Notes: a model not told the origin generated them from the letters alone. A stretch of DNA of 64,000 nt from Perkinsus olseni (GCA_013115125.1 JABANN010000042.1:43982-107981), one strand, 5' to 3'; shown: positions 42,252-55,082, counted from the first letter of the stretch. Numbers and translations: made by a program.

Positions 42252-42960
42252 AGTACTCTCTTCCCTATTGGCCTCTGATGACAGCATCGTTGTTGTATAT
42301 TGAATATCATATAGATCGGTTTCTACTCAGCGATTGAATCCTTCTGCGTTCTCTGTTGTTACGTGGTGGTGATGCCCTACTGTTCACGCAACCGCATGCC
42401 GCTAGACAAATACCGGAGGACCAAGAAAGAGCCCATCCATCATCACAAGCAAAGGTTCCAGTTCTGCCGCCGTTTGAATGACCCCCCTAATAGCCCGACA
42501 ACTGTTGCATAGGTTTTCGTTTATAACTATCTGTAGGAACAACCGGGTAGAATCTTCGAAAGCCCGTACAAGAGGTAAGTGCTGTTGCGGCTGCTACTGA
42601 CTTAGGCTGTCTGATATAATGTGTCATTTACTGTCCCCTTTCACGTCAGATGGGAAGTGAGCATCCGCATGAGTTCTGCTGATTAGCTTGCCTCACTCTG
42701 CTTGGGTGGAGAAGAGCAATTAGATAGGCTGCGTTAGGTTTCTCTCACCTTACGACATAAGGCTTACGTTGTCTGAAAGAACGCCTTCTGAGTTGCCTGA
42801 CCGCCTTATTGCCACTGAGGCTTGGGGGCCTTCGCTCACAGGCACCGACCTAGTCCCCCCTCTCGTTTCCTGTCTATCCCATTCACAAACCCAACAGGGC
42901 AGTCTTACTCCATCATAAGAACATGAACAGGGGCACTCACAGTTCACATGTCTCATAGCG
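42252..42960. other. Intergenic between convergent genes
   Basis: About 0.7 kb between the HscB stop and the protease stop. No domain or RNA is visible on either strand. Confidence 0.5.
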
Positions 42961-44404
42961 TCAATTATCAAGCAAAGCCATCCCGTGACTGCTATAATCG
43001 ACGTGAACAGCACGTGCCTTGACCAACGGCGTGCCAAGGCCGCTAACCGCCTTATAACGGACATACACACCGACTTCGCCCCGCACTATCTTGCCGCAGT
43101 AGTGTTCAGGATGTAGTTCAATCGGGATGGTCTTGGACTCGTCACCCAATCGGATTCGTAGGACCGGTAGATACGCCCGAGCTTGGCCCCTGACCCAGAG
43201 GAAGCCCTGCTTGTCTCGCCACCATAGTGCAGCGATTTCCGCAGCATCATAACCATCTGCCCTCAGCCCACCCGTCATGGCGTTCAGAACAGCTTCTTGT
43301 AAACCGGGGTAAGGCAGACCAACGGTGTTGTGACCCGTGTCTAATATCGTAAAACCTCTGGTCTCCGAGATGGGGCAAGGCGCGGTACCAAGCTAGCGTC
43401 GGAAAGGTCGACAGGACCTCACGACGGCAGCGAGGGAAACGCGAAGGCAAACTGTGCCGAGGCCGAAGGCGATGCTGCAAGTGGCGATCGCGGTCCGGCA
43501 GGCACAAGTTTGGTGATTGAAGCCCAACCTTGCCACATATCGGAGGCCGAGGAATGGGATGAAGCCTACCAAATACGCCATCCAACAGAGTAGCAAGAGA
43601 TCGATTAAACACCGGATCGTCCGCAAGGTTTAGAGTTCTGTTGGCCATCTCAGATTCTTCCGGCGCGTCGCCGAGCGTCAACTGCCCCGAGATGGAGTTC
43701 CTCGCTGTGAAGTGGCTCCTTTGCGTTACGACCGTGTAGGACAGGCGGCCGATAAGGTCGTTGCGTTTGAGAGCATCGAGAACGATTTGACGATTAGGCC
43801 AATGGTAGAACGGAGGTGATTGCGGTGGCAAGGCAGCTACCCCGAAGTGACCCCACGGTCGCCAGCCTTCAACATCCCACACTGTATACCGCGATACTGT
43901 AAAGCTGAAGTTGCGAACGCTTTGACCATCCAGTGTCGCAACACCAGAGGGAATAATACTTTCCAGTACCACACCACCACCAAAACGCGATCTTACTACT
44001 GGCTCATCCTCTCCGAAACTACAGGGCTCTTCTTTCGGACAGAAGTAACAGCCGGACGGGCGTTTCGAGCACGAGCCTTTGCCGTACTTCTCCTCAAACC
44101 AATGACCATCGACCACTGAGAGGTCTGAGAAGCCCGAGTCCAACAACAGATCAACTCGTTGCCTGGTAACATCCACCGTCACATAATTCTCCTTGACGGG
44201 CAGGGTCAAGGTTTTTGAAAGGCCCACTCGGACGGCCGGGGAGGCTTCACAGAGAAAGCTCCGCGTAGCGGTGAGTAACACCGCGGGAAAAGCAGGCCCC
44301 CACATAATGAGAGGGAGGGAACACCTACTGGACTGCCGCTCTCCCATGAGAGTATTAAATGCCATCACGCATGCCACCCGGGCCCACCATCGTAACACAA
44401 CCAT
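42961..44404 (-). CDS. Pepsin-like (A1) aspartic protease
   Basis: The gene runs on the minus strand from ATG 44404 to a stop at 42961-42963. A hydrophobic N-terminal stretch (about residues 32-52) could be a signal anchor. The first catalytic motif is LLLDSGFSD, with DSG in place of DTG, about residue 88. A Cys-rich loop (CSKRPSGCYFCPKEEPC) follows it. The second motif, ILDTGHNTVG, appears at about 43346-43317 only after a frame change. One or two small introns therefore lie between about 43560 and 43380, where exact borders are uncertain. Two Asp motifs at the right distance and the strand-rich body between them support the pepsin fold. It would act in the secretory or endolysosomal system. 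Members with DSG are known to be active. Confidence 0.75.
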
Positions 44405-44653
44405 CGGCAGGGTGACAGAAACATGGTTACGGAAACACCATTTATTGTGGCAAGATGGTTCATGAAAATCGGGGGGCGAATATTTCAGATGAATTTTTCT
44501 GCAATAAAGTTGGGTTGTGGTTTGTCCCGCATCTTCGCATAGAAGTCGCCTCCCTTCTTCTTCATCTGCCTGTACTGGTCATAAGGCAAGCTCGGATCCT
44601 TGCCACCGCTCCTCTTATCAATGTGCTCCCAGTACCTACCCCCACGACCACAG

Positions 44654-47600
44654 TCAACAGTTCTCTCCCATCTCCCTAGTCAACGCCGGCTCGTACCGCT
44701 CCCTCGCTTCATGCAACGGAGTGGCGTCCAGCGTGGTTAGGCCCTCCTTGGCAAGTAGCAGCTCATGCTGGCGTATCTCTAATTCGTCCAGCTTCTTCCG
44801 TCTGCTAACCTTATCAAACATCTGAAGGAAGGTCCCAAGATAGGTGCGACGCTCCATTTTCCATAACAGCCTATCCAACCACAGCACAGGGTAGTGCTAA
44901 ATGAGTGTTAATCATATTGACACTCTTCGGGTTTCAAGTTGTCTTGTATAACAGCCATTCCGCGCAATACCGCCCCACCGCCAACTCCTAAGCCCACCTG
45001 TTGCCTGCTGTTCAACACGAGCTTTGCCACCATATGATGGAGCTGCACCACCTTCCGGCCCACCTTTGCCAGTCGACCCGCCTGGTACGGCAGCGGCATC
45101 ACTCCCCGACTGTACCTGACAAGACGGGAGAATTTTCTCCTGCAAGAGTTTCTCGTTGGTTCGTACATGTCGTCGAGAACGGCGAGAGTGGCCCGACTGC
45201 TCTTAGAGTTCATCGCCACGTCCAATGCCAGTCGAAGCATCTCCTCGCTCATCTGCGGTGGGCAGGCATCGGGGTCCCCAGAGCACGGTACCACCACAGC
45301 ATCAGTCTGAGAAGAGAGGAGTAGTAACACATAGTGATCATACTGCAATGCAGTAGATGATATGTAAGCACGTGTTACTAAACCTAGCTCTCCATCAGGT
45401 GATAATAGAGGACTATGTCTACGCCAACTATTGAACTACTAGTATCAGTACAAATAAACCAGACAAGCTTTGTATTGATAAATGCAAAATCCATCAATAT
45501 AACATTTACACCAGAGCACGCGACTCAGATAGTCGTCCGAGGATTCGATAGGAGGAGCTGCGCCCTACATGTTGGCCGGGAACCACGACGGAGTGGATGG
45601 GACTTCAAGTGTATCTCCTACCTCCCTTTCGACCACTTCAACGAGGGCGTTGTTCTCCCCCTTTGCCTTGCTGCTCTCATCCACAGTTTTGAAGTGTTCC
45701 TTCATTTGAGTGTACAACGCCATGAACCTCGCGTTATCACCCATCCCTTTGCCCAGCATCCTCAACAGCGTCTCGTAACTGTAAGGATAGCTGCTCATCA
45801 TCATCATCATCATCATACCACTCCCTCGTTAACTTACGTTCGAACGGTCGGGGCCACCCCAAAGGAAGCGTACTGCTGTACCATATCGATGGCGTGGCTG
45901 GCGAACCCACCAGCAGCATAAACCTATCATTAATGAAAAATCGTGGGCCGGTCCCCCACCGAGGCCCACACCGAGCTTCAAGACATGAGAACTCAGGCCC
46001 CGAGCTTAGTTGCGTTACCTTGGTGATCTCGTCCAGGACATCCGCGGTAAGCTTGTTATTGCTCTCTCGCAGGGCAGCCACTATGTGCCATGCACAGCGA
46101 AGATGCGATACTCGTTCGAAGTCCGTAGTGCCCTTCAACTGCATAGCCGAGCCGAACACTCTTATACACAACCTAAACAGACTATGCCCTCCCCCATCCC
46201 CCATCCCCTCACCCGTGCATCTGTGTGGTCAGCGGTACCCCGGCAAGGCGTATAGCCCGCAGTGTTGCCTGGAGCCTCGGGACCTTAAACGGCAAACGCA
46301 TGGATGGTCGAAAGATTCTCCAGGTCCTTTCCTACATCGCCGAGAGTAGCGCAGGCCTGAAGGAGTCCCCTCGCGATGGGTATGGTCATGGACATGTCCT
46401 CAGCTTGCATCTGGTTCCAAATCTCGAAAGCTCGAGGAGAGAAGTACTTATCTGTGCTGTAACAAAGAATCAACTCCTGAGAACAGCGAGTCGTCAAGAG
46501 GGCATCACACAGTCAGGAAAGGGAAACCCTAAATGGTGAAAGAGAATGCGGTGGCCACTTGGCGACCAAGTCCTCCTACTGCCGCGAACGGCACGGCACG
46601 ACTTTAATACCACATTTCTCCCTACAAATCCTCTCCATACCCCTACACTCTAATCCCCTGATAGCAATGCTCCTGCCGAGCTACATGAGAGAACGGCGGT
46701 GAAAGAGCAATTTTCCCGGGGGCACGTCTTCCTAATTTTTCTCAAAGCCCCTATAGGATTGATGGAGTGCCTCCGCCAAACCACAGGGAACCGACCTGGT
46801 AAGTGATGTCTGTCGGGAACTGTCCACTCTGTTTCATATCTTCAAAGATCCCCATAGCCCTCTCGCACTCGTCCTTCTTCCGACACGCCTTTATCATCAC
46901 TGTGAACAGCACCGAGTCCTGAGCCACAACCTAAGGCCACCGCCGAAGGGAAACCCTCACCGGTTGAACTTCCTTGAACGATCGCGCGTCCCAGAACTGC
47001 TCCCAGGCGACTTCGTATCTTCCTGCCTTCACCAATCCGTCAATCAGCATGGTGTAGATCTCCACACCTGCATAGCCACCGTCACTGCGCCACGAAATTA
47101 AGAGTCCCATCGCACCCGGTTTGAGTCCCTCGTCCTCCATTTTCCGCATTAGTGCAAATCCACTGGTAATATCCCTGGTGCGAATATGCGCCTTTATCAA
47201 GGCCCCGTAGACCTGACCAGGGGGATCGACTTTATCAACTCAGATTAGATCCGAACTTCATAAGAACCGCAGTAGTTGAGAAGGTAAAAGAACAGCACTG
47301 GGGAACCGAGAAGTTCGCTCATTCGATATCAAGCGAAGGAAGTTATTTCCACCATCGGCGGCGGGCCCCCTACCATTCTACTCGACTCTTGCAAGTTTCG
47401 ATTTATACTATCCGTGTATCAGTGTGTTGCCAGCAGCCACAGCAGGTCGCCTACTACTACTTCCCGCAGACCCAGCTGATCTCTGGCTCAACTTCACCCG
47501 CATAGTACAGCGGCCCCGAGACGAGAGCGTCACCAAGCAAACACTATGTTAACCTACCCCACCTTAGGTGTCGCTGCAATAAGATGCTCCCGCATCTTGA

Positions 47601-48204
47601 GATAGACTTTCCGCGCCAGCTCCGCCTCATCATGGCAGGCAATCATCAGGCTTACCTAACTCGACCATTCAGAAGGAGTAGCATATCCGGGAAGGGACTG
47701 ACGTAGGTATCATCGTTTGTCTCGAAGCCATGTTCAATCATCTTGTCATGGACCTCCAGCGCTTCCGCCAGCACCTTGGCCTTCTTACGCCCCCTCGCAG
47801 CGGCCACTCGACTACCGATGGACCGGATGAGCAGATTGATGTTCTCGGTGGAGCCTTCACCGGACTCGAGGAGCTGAAAAATTGCGCATCATCCACCGGC
47901 CGTCGACCGTGAGGGGTGAATCAGTACAAAACAGTAGGAAAAATATCTTTACGCAGGGATACGCCGCAAAAGCCCGGGAGTCCAAATGTATGCTTCCTTC
48001 TGTCTGGATCAAACTTCATAACAAGAGCTCCTCCGTAACCCGTGCAACATCTATTACCTTAGCGAACGATGTCCCTTTACAGGCGGCCAAGTCCTGGGTT
48101 CTCTTCGTATGCTCGATGCCAGCGCCAGTACCGCAATACCCCTCCCTCAGGAGCATCTCCGGTGATATGCCGGTGGCCGCATACTTGGCCGCAGCAGCTC
48201 GCAA
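44654..48204 (-). CDS. Pentatricopeptide repeat (PPR) protein
   Basis: This is a multi-exon minus-strand gene. PPR motifs of about 35 residues are seen around 48204-48020, 47800-47690 (ALEVHDKMIEHGFETNDDTYV), 47650-47575 (DEAELARKVYLKMREHLI), 47200-46960 (SGFALMRKMEDEGLKP, then YTMLIDGLVKAGRYEVAWEQF) and 46497-46290 (AFEIWNQMQAEDMSMTIPI). Such proteins bind organellar transcripts, one base per repeat. The 3' exons at 46204-44654 encode further helices (VSHLRCAWHIVAALRE, MLRLALDVAMNSKSSRATL) without a recognised domain and may belong to this gene or to a second one. No editing (DYW) or Smr domain is visible. Exon borders are approximate. Confidence 0.6.
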
Positions 48205-48466
48205 CTGCCCTATTATCTGAAGGCGAGTGACTCAGAAATCCTCCCATACTGGCGAGTCTCCTAGGAGGTAAAGAAGGGACAGAGAAAACATTCCAGCCAT
48301 GCGACAGGGTGCTCTACTCCACCAACTCAACATTTCCAAGGTCATCTCCTCGAGATCGAACCACTCTGTGACGCCATGAAGTGAGTCCGTGATGGCGCAA
48401 TAAGCGCGAGAGCATACTATCCCTCAGCCCTACTGACTGCTACAGTGGAGCGCCATCAGTCCCCAG

Positions 48467-48748
48467 CTACGTCCAAGGCCCACCTTCCGACGAACCACTC
48501 ACATTAGTGCCAACATCAGTGATGAGCTTCCTGTCTGTCGCCGTCAGTGGCGACTCTTCCGTCACAGACTCTCCCTCCTCTCGGTACTTCTCCTTTTCAA
48601 ACTTGTCGTACTCCGGTGCCTCCCTCTTCTCCCCTCCCTTGGACGCCATACACTGCTGAATGCTCGCTGCCTCAGCGTTGATGTCTATACTATCAGGATT
48701 CCCCAAATACTTCCTCGCGAACCGGGTCGGAGACACCGCCTGACCCAT
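48467..48748 (-). CDS. Hypothetical protein or 5' exon of the PPR gene
   Basis: The frame starts at ATG 48748 and is rich in Glu and Lys (EAPEYDKFEKEKYREEGES), 93 residues long. The codon for Asn near 48500 is followed by GTGAGTGG, a good donor, so translation may continue into downstream exons toward 48204. Composition suggests a disordered, charged segment. No family is recognised. Confidence 0.4.
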   Translation of the reverse strand: MGQAVSPTRFARKYLGNPDSIDINAEAASIQQCMASKGGEKREAPEYDKFEKEKYREEGESVTEESPLTATDRKLITDVGTNVSGSSEGGPWT

Positions 48749-48775
48749 CGAACGATCTAACCACCGCGCTTGCCA

Positions 48776-49408
48776 TCACCAGACCAACCTCCCTTGTTTT
48801 GGCATCAATCCTTGACGGCTGTTTCCCCACCAAGTCCAACACCCCACCCATGAACGCTCCAGGTGGGTCCTCCTCATGCGACCGCTTCGGTTTGCTCTCG
48901 GGACCTGCGCGGCTGGACTGCGAGGGGTCGGAGTTTGGCTGCCTTTACCCTTCTCGTTGAACGTGCGGCCCTCGGACCATTCTCCGGACCATTCGAGCGT
49001 GCCTGGCTCTCGCTTCCGCTGCCGACGTTTTTTATGCCAAAACCATTCCGATACCGGGACTTTATCACCCATTTTCTTACGGTACAGATCCCGAACCTAC
49101 TAGAGAGCATCTACTGTTACATATCTACGAATGAATATCCTAAGCACTTCGTCGTCCGAGCTGAGCGAGGCTCCGTTGCACTACAAGCACACTTGTGCAT
49201 TTCTGTTCGATCATCGTCTCCCTGTTCTTTCTCAATCCCACTTCCCATCCATTCAGAGTCAACCGCGAGGATAAGTTAGAGACAACCTCATGCGTTCTTC
49301 ATCTTTCTCTCGCCCGTCACGGAAGACCGGAGTTTGCCATCCCGAGATGGCGCAGGATTTTCATCTGACTACAGCCTCGCTCGCGTATCGATCTCGGCAT
49401 ACCAAAAA
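48776..49408. other. Unclear stretch, no firm gene
   Basis: Frames exist on both strands, the minus ones rich in Arg, Lys and Pro. None has a start, splice partner and ordered sequence together. It may hold 5' exons of the gene ending at 48467 or the 3' end of the next minus-strand gene. Confidence 0.3.
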
Positions 49409-50039
49409 TCACAGACTTTTTAACGGAGGCATGAGGATTCCGAATCGCGGAATTCGCACGGTCCCACAAAACTCGGAGAGGCCTAGCAGATTGCAACCAT
49501 CTACAAGGAACACTCTCTCCCTCAATAGATCCCCATACGTAGAACAGAGGGAACTACGCGGGCTACGGCCTGGGAGTCTTACCTTCTGGATACCGTTCTC
49601 TCGGAAGACACTGGAGCCGGGCAAGCCAAGATCTTCCAGATGCATCGACTCTCCGCCCTGTATGTAGATTCGGTGATCTCGAGGCATGCCTGCCACGGGC
49701 CGAACGACCATCCGTCGTAGTCGGGCGCTGTTGCGTTGCTGGATAGCTTCGAGCCTCTTTTGCCCCTCTACTGTCGCGACGTCCGGGAAGTCCGCAGAGG
49801 CTGCGTCTGATGATTCTATCAGACCTGATAGGGAGGTCGACTTTGGCAAATCGCGGAGAGAAAGATACTCGAGCAGGACCCGGAACTCACCAGCATTGAT
49901 GCCTTTAATGACTTTCTGTTCATCCGGTGCTACTCGTTTTGACTCTCTTCCTCTGATTGCCCAGGGCTTGAAGTGCCCCAGAGGAGCCTTCCGCTTCGGC
50001 CGCTTACTCAGGGTCGGGGCGTCGTAGAAGCTCGCCCTA
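49409..50039 (-). CDS. Hypothetical basic protein
   Basis: The minus-strand exons appear coherent. About 50000-49890 encodes LSKRPKRKAPLGHFKPWAI and ends at a GTGAGT donor near 49890. The next exon begins near 49845 and gives GLIESSDAASADFPDVAT, then KRLEAIQQRNSARLRRMVVRPV and IYIQGGESMHLEDLGLPGS to about 49590. The basic KRPKRK patch suggests a nuclear or nucleic-acid-linked protein. I do not recognise a family; the start and end are not defined. Confidence 0.4.
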
Positions 50040-50455
50040 CATGAAACAAGAATGTCGTGTCATCACTATCAGCCGATCCTTATTCAAGTGGTCGAGAGGG
50101 ACGAATCTCAATCGATGAAAAGAAGTGCTCTCGTGGAGCTGTAATAACAGCAACAGCAGAGACGTATACAAGAGTGCGCTCTACCGAGATCCGGTTGAAT
50201 CGAAGCGCGCTTGGACCCGCAGAATGAAGCAAGTGCTTTGGCGCAGTGTTCCGCGGCATGCGTTGACCGAGCACGAAGTTGACGCGTAAATTTCGTTCTC
50301 TACCAACGAAATACGACTAAACCTAATTCGCCATCGGACAAGAGAGACCGGCTCATGGCCTCAACAATGATCACCACTTGACCATCCGGGGGTTCGCAAA
50401 ACTAACGTATGATGGTGCCAGGTTGATTAGTGTGCTCCGCAGAGCGCCAAGATAC

Positions 50456-50943
50456 TCACTTTCGGAAGGTTGCTCCAGCCGCAGTTGCCGTTCTCATGAC
50501 AGCAGCAGCGTCGGTATATCGTCTACTTTGAAACATCAGAGAATGACCAGATCGTCCATGAGGCGACCAAAGATACGCCGTGAGACGGGAAGGGAAGGCC
50601 CTCATGGGACGAGCGCTACAAAAACTACAGACTACGGGTGGCTCCAGCCCCACAAGGTATTGAACTACGCCCAAGGACCAGCATCACTGCAGCAACGCAG
50701 CATGAAGTTCTTGAAGTCGGTATTATGAATGGCCCGGGCAACCGCCGCAGTGCAAAGCACTACGAGAGTCTCTTGGATGGAAGACTTGCCTCGGACGCTC
50801 TGTAGATCTTCCATGTTGTATGCTATCACCGTCGTCGCCGAATTGTGGGCATCAAGCCAACCCCGTGAGGTGGGTGCAGTTGGCGAGTGGAAAGCACAGG
50901 AAAGATGATCCGAGTAACGGAGTATGATACGCCCAGGCCACAC
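50456..50943 (-). CDS. Hypothetical exon(s), unknown
   Basis: The minus-strand frame at 50943-50665 reads SRGWLDAHNSATTVIAYNM, then SIQETLVVLCTAAVARAIH and NFMLRCCSDAGP, with regular helix-like spacing. A second short frame lies at 50674-50456. This could be an upstream part of the gene at 49.4-50.0 kb. There is no family assignment. Confidence 0.3.
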
Positions 50944-51075
50944 TGCATCTGTCAGCTGTTGGGCTATACAGAGACGGCCACTTCACGGAGCGTTTTACTT
51001 TCTTTGCGTTATGACATTTTTATCGGAACATTAATATTGGGTGTGACAAGGTGCAGCTTGGGTTACGCCCGTTGA

Positions 51076-51673
51076 TTGGTCATGTCTTATTCAGGTAGTT
51101 TCGCGTCCACCCTTCCCACCGCCGAGTAGTGGCATCCTCTCGACTAAACCCACTGATGGAAGCTGGAGGCTCAGTATTGTCTATTAACTAGTCAATTTTT
51201 AAATCGCTCATCTGGGCGCGCGCTACTGCCTTTGAAGACCGTAGTCCACTTTGCGCAGCAGCCGACCGCAGTAGTGGTTACTGCTCTGTCGACCGTATGG
51301 TGGGGTTGCCGCGTGATGAGCATGTCCGGTATTCACGGGTCGTTGATTTTATCAAGTGGGCTAAGGGCGCCGTAATAGTAAATTACACCGCGGTCATTGA
51401 CCGTCCTCTGCGGCCTTCGCTGGTGGAACAGAATTCTGGCTGGGGACGCCGCAACAGTGAGTTCTGAGAGTGTAGGGCAAACACCCCTTCGTTTGTGACG
51501 CGCTTCAACCTTAGATTCGTCAGGGCAGCTTGTTCGGGACGTATTCGGTGCATCAGACAGTATTATCCTAAATGTGTCCATGGTCCCTTTATTGCCCTTC
51601 CTAACCCTAATACCGTCCTCCCCAGCCCTGCGGCATGCTCACGATGGACGCGGCGCCGATCCATCCTCGTACA
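51076..51673. other. Intergenic, no gene seen
   Basis: About 0.6 kb with only short frames on both strands, before the proline-rich gene. Confidence 0.4.
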
Positions 51674-52710
51674 TGGAGAAGGCAGCACCATGGTAATACT
51701 CTCTTAGGGCTGCCTTTCCTACGGCCAGGCTCAGGTACCCCTACATGGCGCCTTACGGTGGTGCTTACGGCCCTTACGGCCCGCCAGCCTACTACCCGAC
51801 TATGTACGCTGGCATACCCCCACAGCAGCTGCAGTTCCAACCTCCGGGAGTAGGAGGAGACCCAGGTTCGATTCCTGGTATGGGTACCTCTGTGCCTGCA
51901 CCTATCATGGTAGTACTCTAGCGCTTCGTCGCTCCCGCCAAATTGTTGTCTAGTAGGCTCCTGGTCCGCCACAACAGCCGGCCTACTTCCCCCCTCCCCA
52001 GCCCCCCTCCCTACCCCAGTGGCCGGTAGCCGCCCCTCAGTCGTATGCCCTAGCACGACCACCTCTATCACCGGTAGTATTAGTGGCGGGCCCCGTCCCA
52101 AGTGAGATGGCTATATCGGCTAGGTGCCTGATGATGGCCTTGGGATGGATGCGCCTGCCGTGTCCTCTCCTCAAAGCAGTCCTTCATCGAAAATGCTGCT
52201 TGAGAACATATTGTCGGAATCCAGCGGAGCGATGCAGACGCTCGCCTCGGGTACTAGGGCTGAGAACTTCATCTCACTGTGAAGATCGTCCTCAGGGACG
52301 GATGTATCCAAACCGGACAAGCAGGAATTTTATGCTACAACCACGACCATAACGCCTGTCACGACGACTACGACTAAGTCGGTCGATCCGTTGACCGCGG
52401 CGCTCGCGGAGGCTGAAAAGAAAGTTAGGGAGAGTTCACAAGGTGAGGCTTCAGTAGTTCCTACGGGTGGCAGAAGTCATCAGCACATTCAGAGCTGGAA
52501 GCGAAGGCTAAGGCAGAGGCAGCGAGATCCCCAGCGGACATCGTCAAGGAGCTACAGCAGTACACACCTCAGCGGCCGCCGTCCCCAACACCGTCATTGG
52601 CGGCAAGGAGAGGAGGGGAGGTTGAAGTAGGGCTGGGCTGTGATGGTAGGGGTTCTGATTCTTCGTTGTTATCACTCGGATTAACAATCGCTGGTCACCG
52701 GTATTGGTGA
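51674..52710 (+). CDS. Proline/tyrosine-rich low-complexity protein with helical C-terminus
   Basis: ATG 51674 starts a seven-codon exon that splices to a Pro/Gly/Tyr-rich segment (YGGAYGPYGPPAYYPTMYAG) and then QPPGVGGDPGSIPGMG. The next exon is also proline-rich (PPQQPAYFPPPQPPSLPQWP). Later exons give KMLLENILSESSGAMQTL and a charged helix (LTAALAEAEKKVRESSQ), and end near 52710. The composition suggests a disordered or phase-separating protein, such as an RNA-granule or coat component, but this is not provable. Junctions near 51905 and 52280 are approximate. A tRNA-B-box-like string at 51871 is simply part of the coding sequence. Confidence 0.5.
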
Positions 52711-52858
52711 TAATGATCATGGTCTCGGTCATGGTTCTATCGGACCTAGCAGAACACTGAGAGATGTAAAAGAAACTGTTTTTATTGGTACCCTTGACAG
52801 TAGCCTTTTCCTCGAAATGCAGTATCAGCTGGTTTTAGTATGCAGAAACAGCGGATGA

Positions 52859-53083
52859 TTGTCCTCTTACTGTCAGGCGACCTTGCCCAAGTTCGACCAT
52901 GTCCCCAACTGGCGCGACCTCTTAGGGTCCAGCTTCCACTCTAATTTCGGAGAGGCTCCGGTAGATGAAGAAGACCACATTCGCGTTAAGGCCCTCGATG
53001 ACGAGGACATATTGGCAGGAGGTGCGGATGCGGTAGTACTGAGTACATGGATAGGTGCCCAATGCAGCATCGTTGGTGTGTAG
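52859..53083 (+). CDS. Short open frame, uncertain
   Basis: This is a plus-strand frame of 74 residues with an acidic middle (EAPVDEEDHIRVKALDDED). It lacks a clear ATG (it opens at a TTG), and a competing minus-strand frame covers the same bases. It could be a last exon or non-coding. Confidence 0.2.
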   Translation: MSSYCQATLPKFDHVPNWRDLLGSSFHSNFGEAPVDEEDHIRVKALDDEDILAGGADAVVLSTWIGAQCSIVGV

Positions 53084-53253
53084 GGGGGCAGCGATCTGCC
53101 GTCGACCAGTGGGCAAATCTAGCTGATACATGCTGGGCATGATAAACCTCTGTTGTTGATGCTGAGTGTTGGGTTGATTGGACGCTGGTGACAGACTGTT
53201 GCTGTAGTTTTGTGAGGCTCCACTACAACTACTTGATTTTACTATCGCTCATC

Positions 53254-54495
53254 ATGATGATGATGATGCCTTCGTCCGCTGAACCTCGTCGCCCTGACGA
53301 GGCCCCTAACTACGAGATGGCCCCTGCGGAACATAAGAACGAATTCAGTCCCTACATGGACAACGGCGGGTAGGCGGCCGACCAGAGCTCGGCACGTAGC
53401 GGCATCACCTCCGTTAGGACCTGCATCGCTGTGCCTGGGGCTGACTACTGTGTCGTTTCCACCGATAACCGTGTGAGCAAGGGATACACCATCGCCACAA
53501 GGAACGGGTCGAAGATTACCAAACTGTAGGTGTTGGCGGATCGGGCTGTCTTTGTCATGTTGGTTTTAGGACGGAGCGATGCGTGATTACTACCAGTGGT
53601 ATGCTGGCTGATCAGATAACGCTGCATAAGGTTATGAAGGTAGTTGATGGTGGCGGGTCGTGATGTGATTGGGGTGCCTGCTCAGAATCGAGTGGCTCGT
53701 TATGTCCATGAGCACAGACGAGAGCCTTCTGTTGGAGCGGTGGCACAGATGCTGTCTAATATACTCTACTACAAGAGGTTCTTCCCGTAAGTATGGGGAG
53801 TTGGGGAAGGAGCGGTAGGGAACTGCTTACGGTATTCCTCATACGACTTTGTGGTTGAAGCTTGCAAGTTAAGGACGGCAGTTGCTAAATAGAATTTTAT
53901 ATTGAGAATGACGATGCAATGTCTGATGATCGCTTGCGGTGTCTTGGAGAAGTCGGACTTTGTTAATATCAGTATTTTCTGGAAGGCTAGGGTGGGGAGA
54001 AGGAATCGATGGTTGTTTAGGTATTACACCTTCAATATGATTGCTGGCATCGATGAGAATGGGCAAGGTAGTGAAAATAGCGCTACCGGGGTTCGAACCT
54101 GCGCCCTCAGGTAAAGTGTATGGTTATGATGCTATCGGCTCCTTCGAATCCATCCCTTGTGGTGCCCAAGGCAGTGGTAGCTCCTTAGTCCAGAGTATTC
54201 TCGATAACCAGGTGAGCGACCCATTCTCTCTTGACCTGCTAACTGCCCTTTTTCAGTTGACGAAGGCCCATCAGCAGTTGGCAACGCACGAGGCTCTCAC
54301 TGAGGGCCAGATGGTCGAGCTGTGCAAGGATGTAATCGCCTCTGCCACAGAGAGGGATATCCATACGGGTGGGTGGCGGTACTGTTGTCTGGAGGGTGGC
54401 TGGGGACGGAGACTGCTTTAGGTGATACCAACACTATCTGCACTATTGATTCTACGGGCATCAAGATGCAAACCTTCGAGTTGAGGAAGGATTAA
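53254..54495 (+). CDS. PSMB1: 20S proteasome subunit beta-6 (PSMB1 type)
   Basis: The eight exons are 53254-53369, 53400-53525, 53570-53639, 53686-53786, 54021-54067, 54111-54211, 54257-54368 and 54422-54495, all in phase, giving 248 residues. The family's sequence is followed throughout: FSPYMDNGG near the start, VVSTDNRVSKGYTIATR, then the GML-x-D-x-x-TLHK helix, MLSNILYYKRFFPYY, the I-A-G-x-DENGQGKVYGYDAIGSFE turn, ILDNQ, and the ERD-x-x-TGD segment near the end. This subunit is a non-catalytic member of the beta ring, and as expected lacks an N-terminal Thr nucleophile after a propeptide. Apparent stops near 53529 fall inside introns. Intron 6 (54212-54256) is 45 bp and stop-free, intron 1 only 30 bp and intron 4 234 bp. 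Confidence 0.93.
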
Positions 54496-55082
54496 GGAGA
54501 GGAGGGCACAGACACCAAATTCTCATCGCCATCAACATAGTCGATCTGATGCTGTGAAGTGATGAGTAGTTTCGATTCCTTATCGATTTCACTGGCATGT
54601 TGTTGGTCAATGGAGGGCTCGGCAGAGGGTTCCTGGGCTGGGGGAAGGATGAACGCCCTTCCGGGCTCGGAAGGTTATGGACAGAGAGGCGTCGGGAGTA
54701 TGTTGATGGTGTAGTGGTTGTCCAGATTAGACAGGAGCTTTTCAAAGTGGCTTTCAGCTTTAGTACTGCTTCAAGGGCAGGCTGGCTGGCTACTGTGAAG
54801 GTCAAATTCTCATGAGGGATGCCTCACGTCGTCTTCCATCGAGCTATTGCGCTCGCTGGAGCCTTCGTCAGATGTCAACGTGATGGCCGGCTGCCTCAAG
54901 CAGGCAACTTACCTGTCCCTTTCGGCCTCTGTTATTCAGCTTGGAGTTCATCATTACGAAATGGGCGGAAGCACACGAGTGATCCTGGATTGCGTTCGAT
55001 TGGTTGTACTAGGTTCGACGATCATCTAATAACATCGTGATATGCGAAAAAGTTGGTATAAGATAGTAGTTGTTTCATCATC
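54496..55082. other. Region of uncertain coding status
   Basis: A plus-strand frame (54597-54815, ATG) and a later stretch (54860-55029) read plausibly as protein (NVMAGCLKQATYLSLSASV), but a minus-strand frame of 114 residues overlaps the first. I cannot decide between a short gene and non-coding spacer. Confidence 0.25.

Noticed and set aside
51850-51880. tRNA T-arm-like sequence on the plus strand
   Set aside because: It lies inside the reading frame of the proline-rich gene (DPGSIPGMG) and has no cloverleaf around it.
53400-53640. In-frame stops in the proteasome gene suggesting a pseudogene
   Set aside because: A 44-bp intron at 53526-53569 removes them and restores the family sequence exactly.
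54085-54110. B-box-like sequence on the minus strand
   Set aside because: It is the 3' end of intron 5 of PSMB1, and no complete tRNA can be folded.
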